Below are positions 1 through 8,286 of a DNA stretch of 38,408 bases, one piece after another. Below the pieces are notes generated by a model. It saw only the letters and a list, made by a program, of their open reading frames with translations. It ran no database searches and was not told the origin of the DNA. Position 1 is the first letter of the stretch; each line of letters starts with the position of its first letter. The position numbers and the translations under genes were made by a program. The DNA comes from Pseudomonas cyclaminis (GTDB taxonomy: Bacteria; Pseudomonadota; Gammaproteobacteria; Pseudomonadales; Pseudomonadaceae): assembly GCF_015163715.1 (NCBI RefSeq), contig NZ_JADDUM010000181.1, forward strand, positions 1-38,408, written 5' to 3'.

Positions 1-93
1 CCCGCTCACCACAACAGCCTATTTGCCATAGATTCATCATCCACTGGAAGATGTGTAGATACCCATGCTCATCGGGGGCAAGTCCTCTCCCAC
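1..93. repeat. Dispersed intergenic repeat, copy A
   Basis: This stretch shares its two ends with positions 6428-6507. The first 13 bases (CCCGCTCACCACA) are identical, and so is the 17-base block TGTGTAGATACCCATGC (52-68). The following ATCG-GGGCAA-CTCCCAC block is nearly identical. The middle differs. It resembles the REP-like intergenic repeats common in the fluorescens group, and no gene is present in it. It lies downstream of the tetR gene and may act as a transcript end. Confidence 0.7.
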
Positions 94-100
94 TTTGGCC

Positions 101-715
101 TCAGGTTCGGATCGCTGCATCGACCCGTGCAATGTAGGTATCGAAGCGCGCCACCAAGTCCACCTGCTCAGGAAACCGCAACCACTGGATCTGCAGGCCA
201 TCCATCATGGCCAGGATCTCTTCCACCAGCCCGGCGATGTCCACGTCGCCGCGCACCTCCCCCGCCGCCACCAGCTCGGCAAACTGCCCCTGCATACGCT
301 GGTGAATCGCCGCGTAGCGCGCCTGGAACCACCCCCACGCGGGTTGGGTATCCAGCAGGCTTTCAGCATTCAGGATGGTAAACGCACGCACCACGCCAGG
401 CGCGGTGGCATTCGAGCGATTGATCGCGCGCAGGCTGCCGAGCAAGCCATTGAGGGATTTCTCCGCACGCACTTCATCGGCAATGCGCTGGTTGACTTCA
501 TCGCGCCGCTGCAACACGCCCATCAACAGCGAGATCTTGCTGGGAAAATGATGCAGCAACCCGGCCACCGAGATCCCCACGATGCCCGCCACCTGGGCCA
601 TCGACGCACCGCTGTAGCCTTCCAGGGAAAACACTTGCAAGGCAGCGTCCAGCAGCTCTTCGCGGCGTTTTTCACCTTTGGGCGCACGGCGGGTCTTGGG
701 GGCAGGTTCGGTCAT
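101..715 (-). CDS. TetR/AcrR-family transcriptional regulator
   Basis: A 204-residue protein with an N-terminal TetR helix-turn-helix: a basic KGEKRREELLDAAL lead-in, then the GYSGASMAQVAGIVGIS and LLHHFPSK elements (about residues 14-60). The helical C-terminal ligand domain is typical in length. I chose ATG at 715 over an upstream TTG because AGGA sits 7 bases before it. It follows the lacI-type gene by 29 bases on the same strand, so the two regulators are probably co-transcribed. The ligand is unknown. Context suggests it acts on the neighbouring receptor/monooxygenase genes, but that is inference. Confidence 0.85.
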   Translation of the reverse strand: MTEPAPKTRRAPKGEKRREELLDAALQVFSLEGYSGASMAQVAGIVGISVAGLLHHFPSKISLLMGVLQRRDEVNQRIADEVRAEKSLNGLLGSLRAINRSNATAPGVVRAFTILNAESLLDTQPAWGWFQARYAAIHQRMQGQFAELVAAGEVRGDVDIAGLVEEILAMMDGLQIQWLRFPEQVDLVARFDTYIARVDAAIRT

Positions 716-744
716 GGGCAAATCCTTGTGGGCGGCAGAAAAGC

Positions 745-1767
745 TCAGGCGCTTTCCCGTTCGATCAAGTGGCAGTCCAACAGGTTCAAACGCTGTACAG
801 CCTGCGGCAACACGCCCAGGCTTTGCAGCACGCGGGTTGCCGCCAGGACGCCGATCTCCAGGGCCGGCGGTTTGATCGTGCTCAGGCTCGGCAGCAGCAT
901 CTCGGCAAACGGGTAGTCACCGAACCCCAGCACCGCACACTTTAACCCGCAACGCTGCCCGGCCAGCAGGCCACCGGCGGCCAGGTTGTCGTTGGCAAAG
1001 AAAATCGCGTCCGGCGGTGTGGCGTGGCCCATCAAGGTTTCCATGGCCTGCTTGCCCGCGTCGAACGCTGCGCGGCCGGCGTCCGGGACGAACACCTGTG
1101 GCTGCACGCCCAGCTCGATCAGGGTCGCGGCAAAGCCTTCGCCACGCTCCTGGGCGCTGAAGTCACCCGCCACGCTGTTGTGCACAAAGGCCAGGCGCCG
1201 ATAGCCCTTGCCGTGCAGGTAGCGTGCGGCGGTGACACCGACCTGGTAGTGGGAAAACCCGATCTGCACCGGTGCGCGTTCGGGGACGTAGTCCCAGGTT
1301 TCCACCACTGGGATATCTGCGTCGGCGATCATCTTTTCAGTGGCCGCGCTGTGGAAGCGGCTGGTCAGCACCAAGGCTGCCGGCGACCAGCCGAGAAACG
1401 CCCGCACCGCGCTTTCTTCCTGCTCGGCGCTGAAGTAACTCGACGCCAGCAACAGCTGATAGCCGTGGTGGCTGAGGGTGTCGCTGAAGCCCTGGATCGT
1501 GTTGGCAAAAATCGGTCCGGAGATGTTCGGGATCACCATCGCCACGATCCGCCCACGCGCCGACGCCAACCCGCCGGCCACCAGGTTGGGCACATAACCC
1601 AGCTCAGCAACCACTTGGGCAATGCGTTCACGCCGTTCAGGCGACACCTGTTCCGGCTGGTTGAAGTAACGCGACACGGTGATCGCCGATACCCCGGCCT
1701 GGCGCGCCACCGTATTCAAGGTGACGCGCCCGGCGCCACGGCGTTTGCGCGGTTTGTCTTCGTTCAC
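745..1767 (-). CDS. LacI-family transcriptional regulator
   Basis: A 340-residue LacI/GalR-type repressor. The N-terminal helix-turn-helix is clear (VTLNTVARQAGVSAITVSRY, about residues 15-34), followed by a hinge helix region (PNLVAGGLASARGRIVAMVI) and a periplasmic-binding-protein-like effector domain to the C-terminus. The start is GTG at 1767. It is divergent from the TonB receptor, and a perfect palindrome of LacI-family type lies in the shared intergenic region, which makes it the likely repressor of the receptor operon and possibly of itself. LacI regulators normally sense sugars, so its place beside a monooxygenase and a sulfonate-type binding protein is unusual. The effector is not deducible. 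Confidence 0.92.
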   Translation of the reverse strand: MNEDKPRKRRGAGRVTLNTVARQAGVSAITVSRYFNQPEQVSPERRERIAQVVAELGYVPNLVAGGLASARGRIVAMVIPNISGPIFANTIQGFSDTLSHHGYQLLLASSYFSAEQEESAVRAFLGWSPAALVLTSRFHSAATEKMIADADIPVVETWDYVPERAPVQIGFSHYQVGVTAARYLHGKGYRRLAFVHNSVAGDFSAQERGEGFAATLIELGVQPQVFVPDAGRAAFDAGKQAMETLMGHATPPDAIFFANDNLAAGGLLAGQRCGLKCAVLGFGDYPFAEMLLPSLSTIKPPALEIGVLAATRVLQSLGVLPQAVQRLNLLDCHLIERESA

Positions 1768-1818
1768 GAGAGAACCCTGTTAACAACCAAAAAGAATATA
1801 AAGCTAATTTTTAAGTAT

Positions 1819-1848
1819 TTGACGATCTAAAGCATAGCTCACAATAAT
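1819..1848 (+). promoter_or_regulatory. Sigma-70-type promoter of the receptor operon
   Basis: A -35 box TTGACG (1819-1824, 5 of 6 consensus) and a -10 box AATAAT (1843-1848, 5 of 6) are separated by 18 bases. The predicted start site is near 1855. This rules out the in-frame ATG at 1847 as the receptor start, because it would lie upstream of the transcript. Confidence 0.6.
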
Positions 1849-1853
1849 GCCGA

Positions 1854-1867
1854 TGTTAGCGCTAACA
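1854..1867. promoter_or_regulatory. LacI-family operator
   Basis: TGTTAGCGCTAACA is a perfect 14-bp palindrome with the central CG typical of LacI/GalR operators. It sits on the predicted transcription start of the receptor operon, the classic position for repression. A shorter palindrome, TGTTAACA (1778-1785), lies just upstream of the lacI gene start and could be a weak second site. Confidence 0.75.
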
Positions 1868-1975
1868 AGGCGCGCTGTCTGCTACTCGCTCAAGCGAATG
1901 CCCACGACAGTTTCACAGGCGCTGACGGTCGCAGAACCGCAGCGGACCAGGGCATTTCTTTCGAGCGGGCACAGC

Positions 1976-4159
1976 ATGCACAAACACACTCACTTATTGT
2001 TTCTTGCCGGTCTGACCGCGCTTCCAGTGGCCGGCGCCACTGCCGCCGACGAGCCGCAAGCCACCCTCAAAGCGGTGACCGTCACCGCCACCCGGCGCGA
2101 AGAATCCCTGCAGAAAGTCCCGGTGGCGGTCTCGGTACTGGACGGCGAGCAACTGGAGCGCGACAACCGCAACGGCGTGGCAAGCATCGCGCAACAAGTG
2201 CCGTCGCTGAACTTCCGCACGGGTGCGTCGAACAAGGACACCTCGCTGTTTGTGCGTGGCGTCGGCACCATTTCCACCTCCCCCGGCGTGGAGCCGACCG
2301 TGGCCACGGTGATCGACGGCGTGGTCTATGCGCGCCCCGGCCAGGCCACCCTCGACCTGCTCGACCTGGAGCGCATTGAAGTGCTGCGCGGGCCCCAAGG
2401 CACGCTGTTCGGCAAGAATGCCTCGGCCGGTGTGCTGAATATCACCAGCAAGGCGCCCACCGCCGAGACCCACGGCTACATCGACCAGTCCTACTACAGC
2501 GGCAATGAAAGCCGCACCCGCTTCGGCATCGGCGGCAGCCTGGTGCCGGACGTGCTCAAGGGCTCGGTCAGCACGCTGTTCGGCAGCTACGACGGCAATG
2601 TCGACAATCAGCACAACGGCCAGGAGGTCAACGGCTACAACCACAAGGGCATTCGCGGCAAGCTGGAGTTCACCCCCAATGACGACGTGACGCTGACCCT
2701 GATCGCCGACTACATGCAGTCCCACGACGACGCGCCGAATGGTGTCGTCAGCAAGTCGTTGACCCCGGCCTTCAGCAACGCCTTGAACCCGGTGCGCGCC
2801 TCCAGCGACAACCGCGACATCAACACCGATACCCGCAGCCATGTCGAGGACACCAACAAAGGTTTATCCGCCCAGTTGGACTGGAACCTCGGCGACTACA
2901 CCCTGACCTCGATCACCGCCTGGCGCGGCTGGGACAATACCCAGTACCAGGACGGCGACCGCCTCGGCACGGTGACTGCGGCATTCCCCGGCACCGCCGA
3001 CAAAGGTGAGCTGGCCTTCGACCAATACTCCCAGGAACTGCGCCTGGCTTCGCCCAAGGGCGAATTCCTCGAATACGTCGGCGGCCTGTTCTACATGCAT
3101 GGCAAGGACCAGGAAACCTATCAGCGCACACTCACTTCCACCACCCGCACCGAGCGTGGCATCGCCGACTACAGCACCACCAGCGACAGCTACGCCGCGT
3201 TCGGCGAAACCACACTCAACTTTACCTCGCGCTTTCGCGGCATCGCCGGCCTGCGCTACACCCATGACGATCTGAAATACGATCACCGCCGCGTGTCCAC
3301 CTCGGCCACCACCGTCAGCGGGATTCAACCGGCCACCTCCAGCTCCGGCTCGGTGGACGAAGACGGCTGGTCCGGCCGCCTCGGCGTGCAGTACGACATC
3401 AGCGATAACGTCACCAGTTACCTGACCTATTCACGCGGCTACAAGGGCCCGGCCTACAACGTATTCTTCAACATGCAGCCGCGCGACACCGATGCGCTCA
3501 AGCCGGAAACCTCCAACACCTGGGAAGCCGGGATCAAGGCCACCGCCTGGAACCACCGCCTGACCACCAACCTGGCGGTGTTCCACAGTGACTACGACAA
3601 CTACCAGGCCAACTTTTTCGACACGGTCGCCGGCCAAGTGGTGACCCGTTTGATCAACGCCGGCAGCGTCAGCACCGAAGGCGTCGAGCTGGATTACGCC
3701 TTGCAGGCCACCCAGCAACTCAAGCTCTCCGGCGCCCTGGCCTACACCCGTGCACGCATCGATGAATTCGCCTGCCCGGCGGGCGCGGCGGCCACCTGCA
3801 ACGTCAATGGCAAGCCGCTGCCCTACAGTCCGGACTGGAAGAGCTACGTACGCGCCGACTACACCATCCCGCTGGACAACGACCTGGATATCGAACTGGG
3901 CACCGACTACAGCTGGCAGAGCGAAGTGCAGTACGACATCAGCCAGAACCTCGACACTAAACAAGGCGCCTACGGCATCTGGAACGCCAGTGTGGCCCTG
4001 GCCGACTACAGCAACGGCTGGCGCGTGGCGCTGCTGGCGAAAAACCTCGCCGACAAGTCCTACTCGCCGCTGCTGGCCAGCGGCGGCAACTACATCTACC
4101 GCGCCGTACCCCGTGACGATGAACGTTACTTCGGCGTGCAACTGCGCAAGGATTTCTGA
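1976..4159 (+). CDS. TonB-dependent outer-membrane receptor
   Basis: A 727-residue receptor that would import a substrate across the outer membrane using TonB energy. After a signal peptide (LLFLAGLTALPVAGATAADE) there is a TonB-box-like segment (LKAVTVTATRREESLQKVPVAV) leading into the plug domain (VRGVGTISTSPGVEPTV, then IEVLRGPQGTLFGKNASAG). A long beta-barrel follows, ending in a C-terminal Phe (YFGVQLRKDF). I chose ATG 1976 because the open frame can start as early as 1847, but the promoter and operator lie inside that extension and only 1976 gives an immediate signal peptide; its ribosome site is weak. One base separates it from the monooxygenase gene. The style resembles receptors for organic (aromatic or sulfur) compounds more than siderophore receptors, which is inference. 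Confidence 0.92.
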   Translation: MHKHTHLLFLAGLTALPVAGATAADEPQATLKAVTVTATRREESLQKVPVAVSVLDGEQLERDNRNGVASIAQQVPSLNFRTGASNKDTSLFVRGVGTISTSPGVEPTVATVIDGVVYARPGQATLDLLDLERIEVLRGPQGTLFGKNASAGVLNITSKAPTAETHGYIDQSYYSGNESRTRFGIGGSLVPDVLKGSVSTLFGSYDGNVDNQHNGQEVNGYNHKGIRGKLEFTPNDDVTLTLIADYMQSHDDAPNGVVSKSLTPAFSNALNPVRASSDNRDINTDTRSHVEDTNKGLSAQLDWNLGDYTLTSITAWRGWDNTQYQDGDRLGTVTAAFPGTADKGELAFDQYSQELRLASPKGEFLEYVGGLFYMHGKDQETYQRTLTSTTRTERGIADYSTTSDSYAAFGETTLNFTSRFRGIAGLRYTHDDLKYDHRRVSTSATTVSGIQPATSSSGSVDEDGWSGRLGVQYDISDNVTSYLTYSRGYKGPAYNVFFNMQPRDTDALKPETSNTWEAGIKATAWNHRLTTNLAVFHSDYDNYQANFFDTVAGQVVTRLINAGSVSTEGVELDYALQATQQLKLSGALAYTRARIDEFACPAGAAATCNVNGKPLPYSPDWKSYVRADYTIPLDNDLDIELGTDYSWQSEVQYDISQNLDTKQGAYGIWNASVALADYSNGWRVALLAKNLADKSYSPLLASGGNYIYRAVPRDDERYFGVQLRKDF

Positions 4160-4160
4160 C

Positions 4161-5492
4161 ATGAGCCGTCAACTCAAACTCGGCGCCTTTCTCATGGCCA
4201 CCGGGCACCATGTGGCCGCCTGGCGCCATCCGGACGTGCCGGCCAACGCCGGGCTGGATTTTGCCCAGTACAAACACCTGGCGCAGGTGGCCGAAGCGGC
4301 CAGGTTCGATGCACTGTTCGTGGCCGACAGCATTGCCGCGCCCACCGGCGAGATCGCCAGCCATATGGCGCGCTCGGATCATTTCGAGCCGCTGACCCTG
4401 CTCTCGGCGCTGAGTGCGGTGACCGAACATATCGGCCTGATCGCCACCGCAACCACCACCTATAACGAGCCCTACCACGTGGCGCGTAAATTCGCCTCGC
4501 TGGATCACCTGTCCGGCGGGCGCGCGGGTTGGAACCTGGTGACCTCGGACGCCGCTGCCGAGGCGCAGAATTTCGGCCGTGATGAACACGTGGGCCATGC
4601 CGAGCGCTACAGCCGCGCCCGCGAGTTTCATCAGGTGGTGACGGGCCTGTGGGACAGCTGGGAGGACGACGCCTTTGTCCGCGACAAAACCAGCGGCAAC
4701 TACTACGACCCGGCGAAGCTGCACGTGCTCGACCATGCAGGCGAACACTTCCGGGTCAAAGGCCCGTTGAACGTGGCGCGCTCGCCCCAGGGCCAGCCGG
4801 TGATCGTGCAGGCGGGCTCTTCGGAGACTGGCCGCGATCTGGCGGCGCAAACCGCCGAGGTGGTGTTTACCGCGCAGACGTCGCTGGCCAATGCCCAGGC
4901 GTTTTATACCGACCTCAAGGGGCGCCTGCCTCAATACGGACGTGAGCCGGACTCGCTGAAAATCATGCCCGGCGTGTTTGTGGTGGTCGGGCATACCGAG
5001 GCCGAGGCCCAGGCAAAATTCGCGGCCTTCCAGGACCTGGTCGAACCCGAGGTCGGCGTGGCATTGCTCGGGCGCATGCTGGGCAATTTCGACCTGTCCG
5101 GCTACCCGCTGGACGGCCCGTTGCCGGAACTGCCATTGACCGACAGCGGGCAACGCAGCCGCCAGCAATTGCTGAGTGACCTGGCCCACCGCGAACAGCT
5201 GACACTGGCGCAGTTGGGCCGGCGCATTGCCGGTGGGCGCGGGCATTACAGCCTGATCGGCACGCCCGTGCAGATTGCCGATGAGCTGCAAAACTGGTTC
5301 GAAAACGGCGCGGCGGATGGCTTCAATATCCTGGTGCCGCACCTGCCCGGCGGGCTGGAGGATTTTGCCCGATGGGTCGTGCCTGAATTGCAAAAGCGGG
5401 GGCTGTTCCGCACCGAATACACCGGCACCACCTTGCGCGAAAACCTCGGTTTGGCCCGCCCGGAAAATCGCTTCAAGGAGGCTCAAGCATGA
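4161..5492 (+). CDS. Flavin-dependent (LLM-class) monooxygenase, NtaA/SnaA/DszA type
   Basis: A 443-residue bacterial-luciferase-like enzyme that would use reduced FMN and oxygen supplied with a separate flavin reductase. Family marks visible are the N-terminal LKLGAFLMATGHHVAAWRHP strand, FDALFVADS, the SLDHLSGGRAGWNLVTS segment typical of the NtaA/SnaA/DszA/SoxA group, GQPVIVQAGSSETGRDLAA, and the C-terminal DGFNILVPHLPGG. Known members oxidise nitrilotriacetate, sulfones or related sulfur compounds. The gene starts one base after the receptor stop, and its TGA overlaps the ATG of the binding-protein gene (ATGA), so the three form an operon. No flavin reductase is seen here. The substrate is probably an organosulfur compound, judged from the neighbouring sulfonate-type binding protein, but this is not proved. 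Confidence 0.9.
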   Translation: MSRQLKLGAFLMATGHHVAAWRHPDVPANAGLDFAQYKHLAQVAEAARFDALFVADSIAAPTGEIASHMARSDHFEPLTLLSALSAVTEHIGLIATATTTYNEPYHVARKFASLDHLSGGRAGWNLVTSDAAAEAQNFGRDEHVGHAERYSRAREFHQVVTGLWDSWEDDAFVRDKTSGNYYDPAKLHVLDHAGEHFRVKGPLNVARSPQGQPVIVQAGSSETGRDLAAQTAEVVFTAQTSLANAQAFYTDLKGRLPQYGREPDSLKIMPGVFVVVGHTEAEAQAKFAAFQDLVEPEVGVALLGRMLGNFDLSGYPLDGPLPELPLTDSGQRSRQQLLSDLAHREQLTLAQLGRRIAGGRGHYSLIGTPVQIADELQNWFENGAADGFNILVPHLPGGLEDFARWVVPELQKRGLFRTEYTGTTLRENLGLARPENRFKEAQA

Positions 5493-6417
5493 AAGTCCCA
5501 GCACTGTTATTGGCCCTGCTGATAAGCCAGACCGCATGGTCGGCCGAGCCCGACACCCTGCGCATCGGCTACCAGAAAGGCTCCATCGCCCTGGTCCTGG
5601 CCAAGGAACATGGCCTGTTGGAAAAACGCTTCCCGCAGACGGATGTGAAGTGGATCGAATTCCCCGCCGGCCCGCAGATGCTTGAAGCGCTCAACGTCGG
5701 CGCACTGGACGTGGGCTCCACCGGCGACATCCCGCCGCTGTTCGCCCAAGCCGCCGGGGCCGACCTGGTCTACATCGCGCCGAACCACCCAAGCCCAGCG
5801 CCGAAACCATCCTGGTGCGCAATGACAGCCCACTGCATTCGGTGGCGGATCTGAAAGGCAAGAAGGTCGCCTTCCAGAAAGGCTCCAGTTCCCACAACCT
5901 GATCCTGCGTGCGCTGAATAAAGCCGGCCTGAGCTACAAGGACATCCAGCCGGTGTACCTGCCACCCGCCGATGCGCGGGCGGCGTTTGAGCAAGGCAGC
6001 GTGGATGCCTGGGCGATCTGGGAGCCCTACTCGTCCCTCGCCCTGAGCCAAAGCCCGAGCCATGTGTTGGCCAATGGTGAAGGGCTGGGGTTGTCGGGGC
6101 CGGTGTACACCGCACGGCGTGAATATGCGCGGGACAATGCCGGGTTTATCCATGACCTGCTGGGTGAGTTAACCCGTGCCGAAGCACTGACCCGCAGCCA
6201 GCGCGAGGACAGCCTTAACGTGCTGACCAACTTCATGGGCCTGCCCGCCGAGGTGGTTGCGCGCTATATGGATAACCGCCCGCCGTCGCCGATTTTGCCG
6301 ATTGATGAGGGGATCATTCAGGCGCAGCAGGCAACGGCAGATCTGTTCTTCCAGAATCGGTTGCTGCCCAAGGCGATCGAGGTGAAGCAGGCAGTGTGGA
6401 ATCCCGAAGCCCACTGA
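5489..6417 (+). pseudogene. Sulfonate-type ABC substrate-binding protein, frameshifted
   Basis: Two overlapping frames together encode a 309-residue SsuA/TauA-like periplasmic binding protein. It has a signal peptide (ALLLALLISQTAWSA), the IGYQKGSIALVLAKEHGLLE start of lobe 1, LNVGALDVGSTGDIPPLFAQA, then LKGKKVAFQKGSSSHNLI and the SVDAWAIWEPYSSLA region. The first frame holds up to about 5776 (…DLVYI) and the second resumes AEPPKPSAETILVRNDSP. The bases read atcgcgccgaac, where one added G (atcggcgccgaac) restores YIGAEPPKPSAETIL. Apart from this single lost G near 5777 the coding is intact, so this is either a very recent pseudogene or a sequencing error. No permease or ATPase genes of the Ssu type follow, so it would need a partner transporter elsewhere. 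Confidence 0.88.
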
Positions 6418-6427
6418 GATCCAACAG

Positions 6428-6507
6428 CCCGCTCACCACAGTGCTATGTATGAGCCTTTGAGAGTTGTGTAGATACCCATGCCCATCGAGGGCAAACGCC
6501 CTCCCAC
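6428..6507. repeat. Dispersed intergenic repeat, copy B
   Basis: This is the second copy of the repeat at 1-93. It lies between two convergent genes, the binding protein and the iron ABC ATPase. It contains a small hairpin, GAGGGC-AAAC-GCCCTC (6488-6503), typical of REP-like elements, and probably helps separate the two converging transcripts. Confidence 0.7.
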
Positions 6508-6521
6508 ATTTTTTGACCGCG

Positions 6522-7313
6522 TCAGCCGTGAGTGCGGGTGCTTTTTTCCACGATGCACATCGGCGTACCGGAAACCGGCTCATTGATGATCTGCACCTGC
6601 ACCTCAAACACCTGCCGCATCAACTGCGCACTGATCACCTCCCCCGGTGCGCCAGCGGCCACCAGCCTGCCGCCGTGCATCACCGCCACATGCCCGGCAT
6701 AACGGCAGGCCTGGTTGATGTCGTGGAGCACGGTGATCACGGTCTTGCCTTCAGCGGCCAGTTCGCACATCAGGTCCATGAGTTCGACCTGATGGCTGAT
6801 GTCCAGGTAGGTCGTCGGTTCATCCAGCAATACCACCGGCGCGTTCTGCGCCAGCACCATAGCCAGCCATGCGCGTTGGCGCTGGCCGCCGGACAGGTCC
6901 GCCAGGGCGCGGTCGGCCAGGCTGTCCAGTTTCAGGCGCTGCATGGCCTGGGTGACCTGGGTTTGATCGCTGCCACTGAGGCGTCCCCACAGTGAGTTGT
7001 GCGGACTGCGCCCATAGGCAACCAACTGGCGCACGCTGACGCCTTCCGGCACGGGCAATACCTGGGGCAGAAACGCGACCTGCCGCGCCAACTGGCGGGC
7101 GGACAAGGCGCTGTAAGCCTGGCCGTCGAGGGTCAGTTCACCCTGCGTGGGTTTGAGAATGCGCGCAAAGGCCTTGAGCAAGGTGGACTTGCCGCAGCCG
7201 TTGGGCCCGATCAGCGCGGTGACTTTCCCCGCCGGTGGTGCAAACGAAAGGCCCTGCACGATACGTGTGCCGCCGTAGCCGATATCGAGCTGGCTGGCCT
7301 GGAGAATACTCAT
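6522..7313 (-). CDS. Iron-siderophore ABC transporter ATPase (FecE/FepC type)
   Basis: A 263-residue ATPase that powers import of a ferric siderophore through the two adjacent permeases. Motifs are complete: Walker A GPNGCGKST (36-44), Q-loop Gln84, signature LSGGQRQR (140-147), Walker B VVLLDEPT (160-167) and switch His197. The AYGRSPH segment is typical of the FecE/FepC/FhuC group. I chose ATG 7313 because it begins 4 bases after the upstream permease stop and starts directly with the ABC fold; the open frame extends 17 codons further inside the permease gene. It is the last gene of the iron operon and converges on copy B of the repeat. Confidence 0.92.
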   Translation of the reverse strand: MSILQASQLDIGYGGTRIVQGLSFAPPAGKVTALIGPNGCGKSTLLKAFARILKPTQGELTLDGQAYSALSARQLARQVAFLPQVLPVPEGVSVRQLVAYGRSPHNSLWGRLSGSDQTQVTQAMQRLKLDSLADRALADLSGGQRQRAWLAMVLAQNAPVVLLDEPTTYLDISHQVELMDLMCELAAEGKTVITVLHDINQACRYAGHVAVMHGGRLVAAGAPGEVISAQLMRQVFEVQVQIINEPVSGTPMCIVEKSTRTHG

Positions 7314-7317
7314 GTCA

Positions 7318-8286
7318 TCAACCCTTGAACCGTGCCAGCAACCAAAGAAAATACGGTGCGCCAATCACCGCCGTAAGTACCCCGGCGGGGATTTCGCTGG
7401 GCGCGATCAACGTGCGCCCGAGGGTGTCGGCCAGCACCAGCAACAGCGCGCCGATCAGCATCGCCGCCGGCAGCAGGTACTGGTGATGCCCGCCCACCAG
7501 CCGCCGCGCCATGTGCGGTGCGACCAGACCGATAAAGCCAATCGGCCCGATCACCCCCACGCCCAGGCTGGTGAGCAGCACCGCGCAGGCCATCGCCAGC
7601 CAGCGCGTGCGGCTCAACGCGGTGCCGAGGCTGTGGGCCGCTTCATCGCCGAGGGCGATCAGGTTCAGCGGTTTGGCCAGGCACAGCCCCAGCGGTATCA
7701 GCAGCACAAACGGCAGCACCAGCGCCACATGGTGCCAGTTGCGGCTCCACAGGCTGCCGGTAAGGGCGAGCAGTGCGGTGTTGATGTCCAGCGGGTGGGA
7801 CAGGATCAGAAACTCGGTGACGCTGGACAAGGTCACCGCAATTGCCACCCCGGACAGCGCGAAACGCACCCCGGAAAAACTCACGCCGGTGTTGTACAGC
7901 GCCAGCAGCAAAGCGCCGCCGGCACCGCCCAGGCAGGCCACCAGCGGCAGCCAGGCAATCGGCAAGTGCGGCCAACTGATGATCGCCACGGTCAGCGCCA
8001 GCCCGGCGCCTTGGGTCACGCCGAGGATTTCCGGCGAGGCCAGCGGGTTGCGGATCACGCCCTGCACAATCGCCCCGGCCAAGCCAAAGGCGGCGCCGGC
8101 GAGGATCGCGATCAGGCTGCGCGGCAGGCGGTGGTTCCACACTTCGAAGTCGAGCGCGTCGTGGGCCAGCAGGCGGTCGAGGACGGTCACGGGCTTGAGC
8201 CACAGCGTGCCGGCACTGAGGCTGACGAAGGTCGCCAGCAGCAACAGGCCGAGCAGCATCCACAGGCGAAAACGGGGGCGAATCAT
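7318..8286 (-). CDS. Iron-siderophore ABC permease, FecCD family (second subunit)
   Basis: A 322-residue, very hydrophobic FecCD/BtuC-type permease with about ten membrane helices. Family segments include GAAFGLAGAIVQGVIRNPLASPEILGV, the LGTALSR cytoplasmic contact, the GVIGPIGFIGLVAPHMAR coupling loop, and AMLIGALLLVLADTLGR. Its start overlaps the previous permease stop by 4 bases (ATGA at 8283-8286), indicating translational coupling and a heterodimeric channel. It works in the inner membrane with the ATPase at 6522-7313. Confidence 0.92.
   Translation of the reverse strand: MIRPRFRLWMLLGLLLLATFVSLSAGTLWLKPVTVLDRLLAHDALDFEVWNHRLPRSLIAILAGAAFGLAGAIVQGVIRNPLASPEILGVTQGAGLALTVAIISWPHLPIAWLPLVACLGGAGGALLLALYNTGVSFSGVRFALSGVAIAVTLSSVTEFLILSHPLDINTALLALTGSLWSRNWHHVALVLPFVLLIPLGLCLAKPLNLIALGDEAAHSLGTALSRTRWLAMACAVLLTSLGVGVIGPIGFIGLVAPHMARRLVGGHHQYLLPAAMLIGALLLVLADTLGRTLIAPSEIPAGVLTAVIGAPYFLWLLARFKG

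Noticed and set aside
1847..1975. 43-codon N-terminal extension of the first TonB receptor
   Set aside because: It overlaps the predicted promoter and operator, lacks a signal peptide, and the ATG lies upstream of the expected transcript start.
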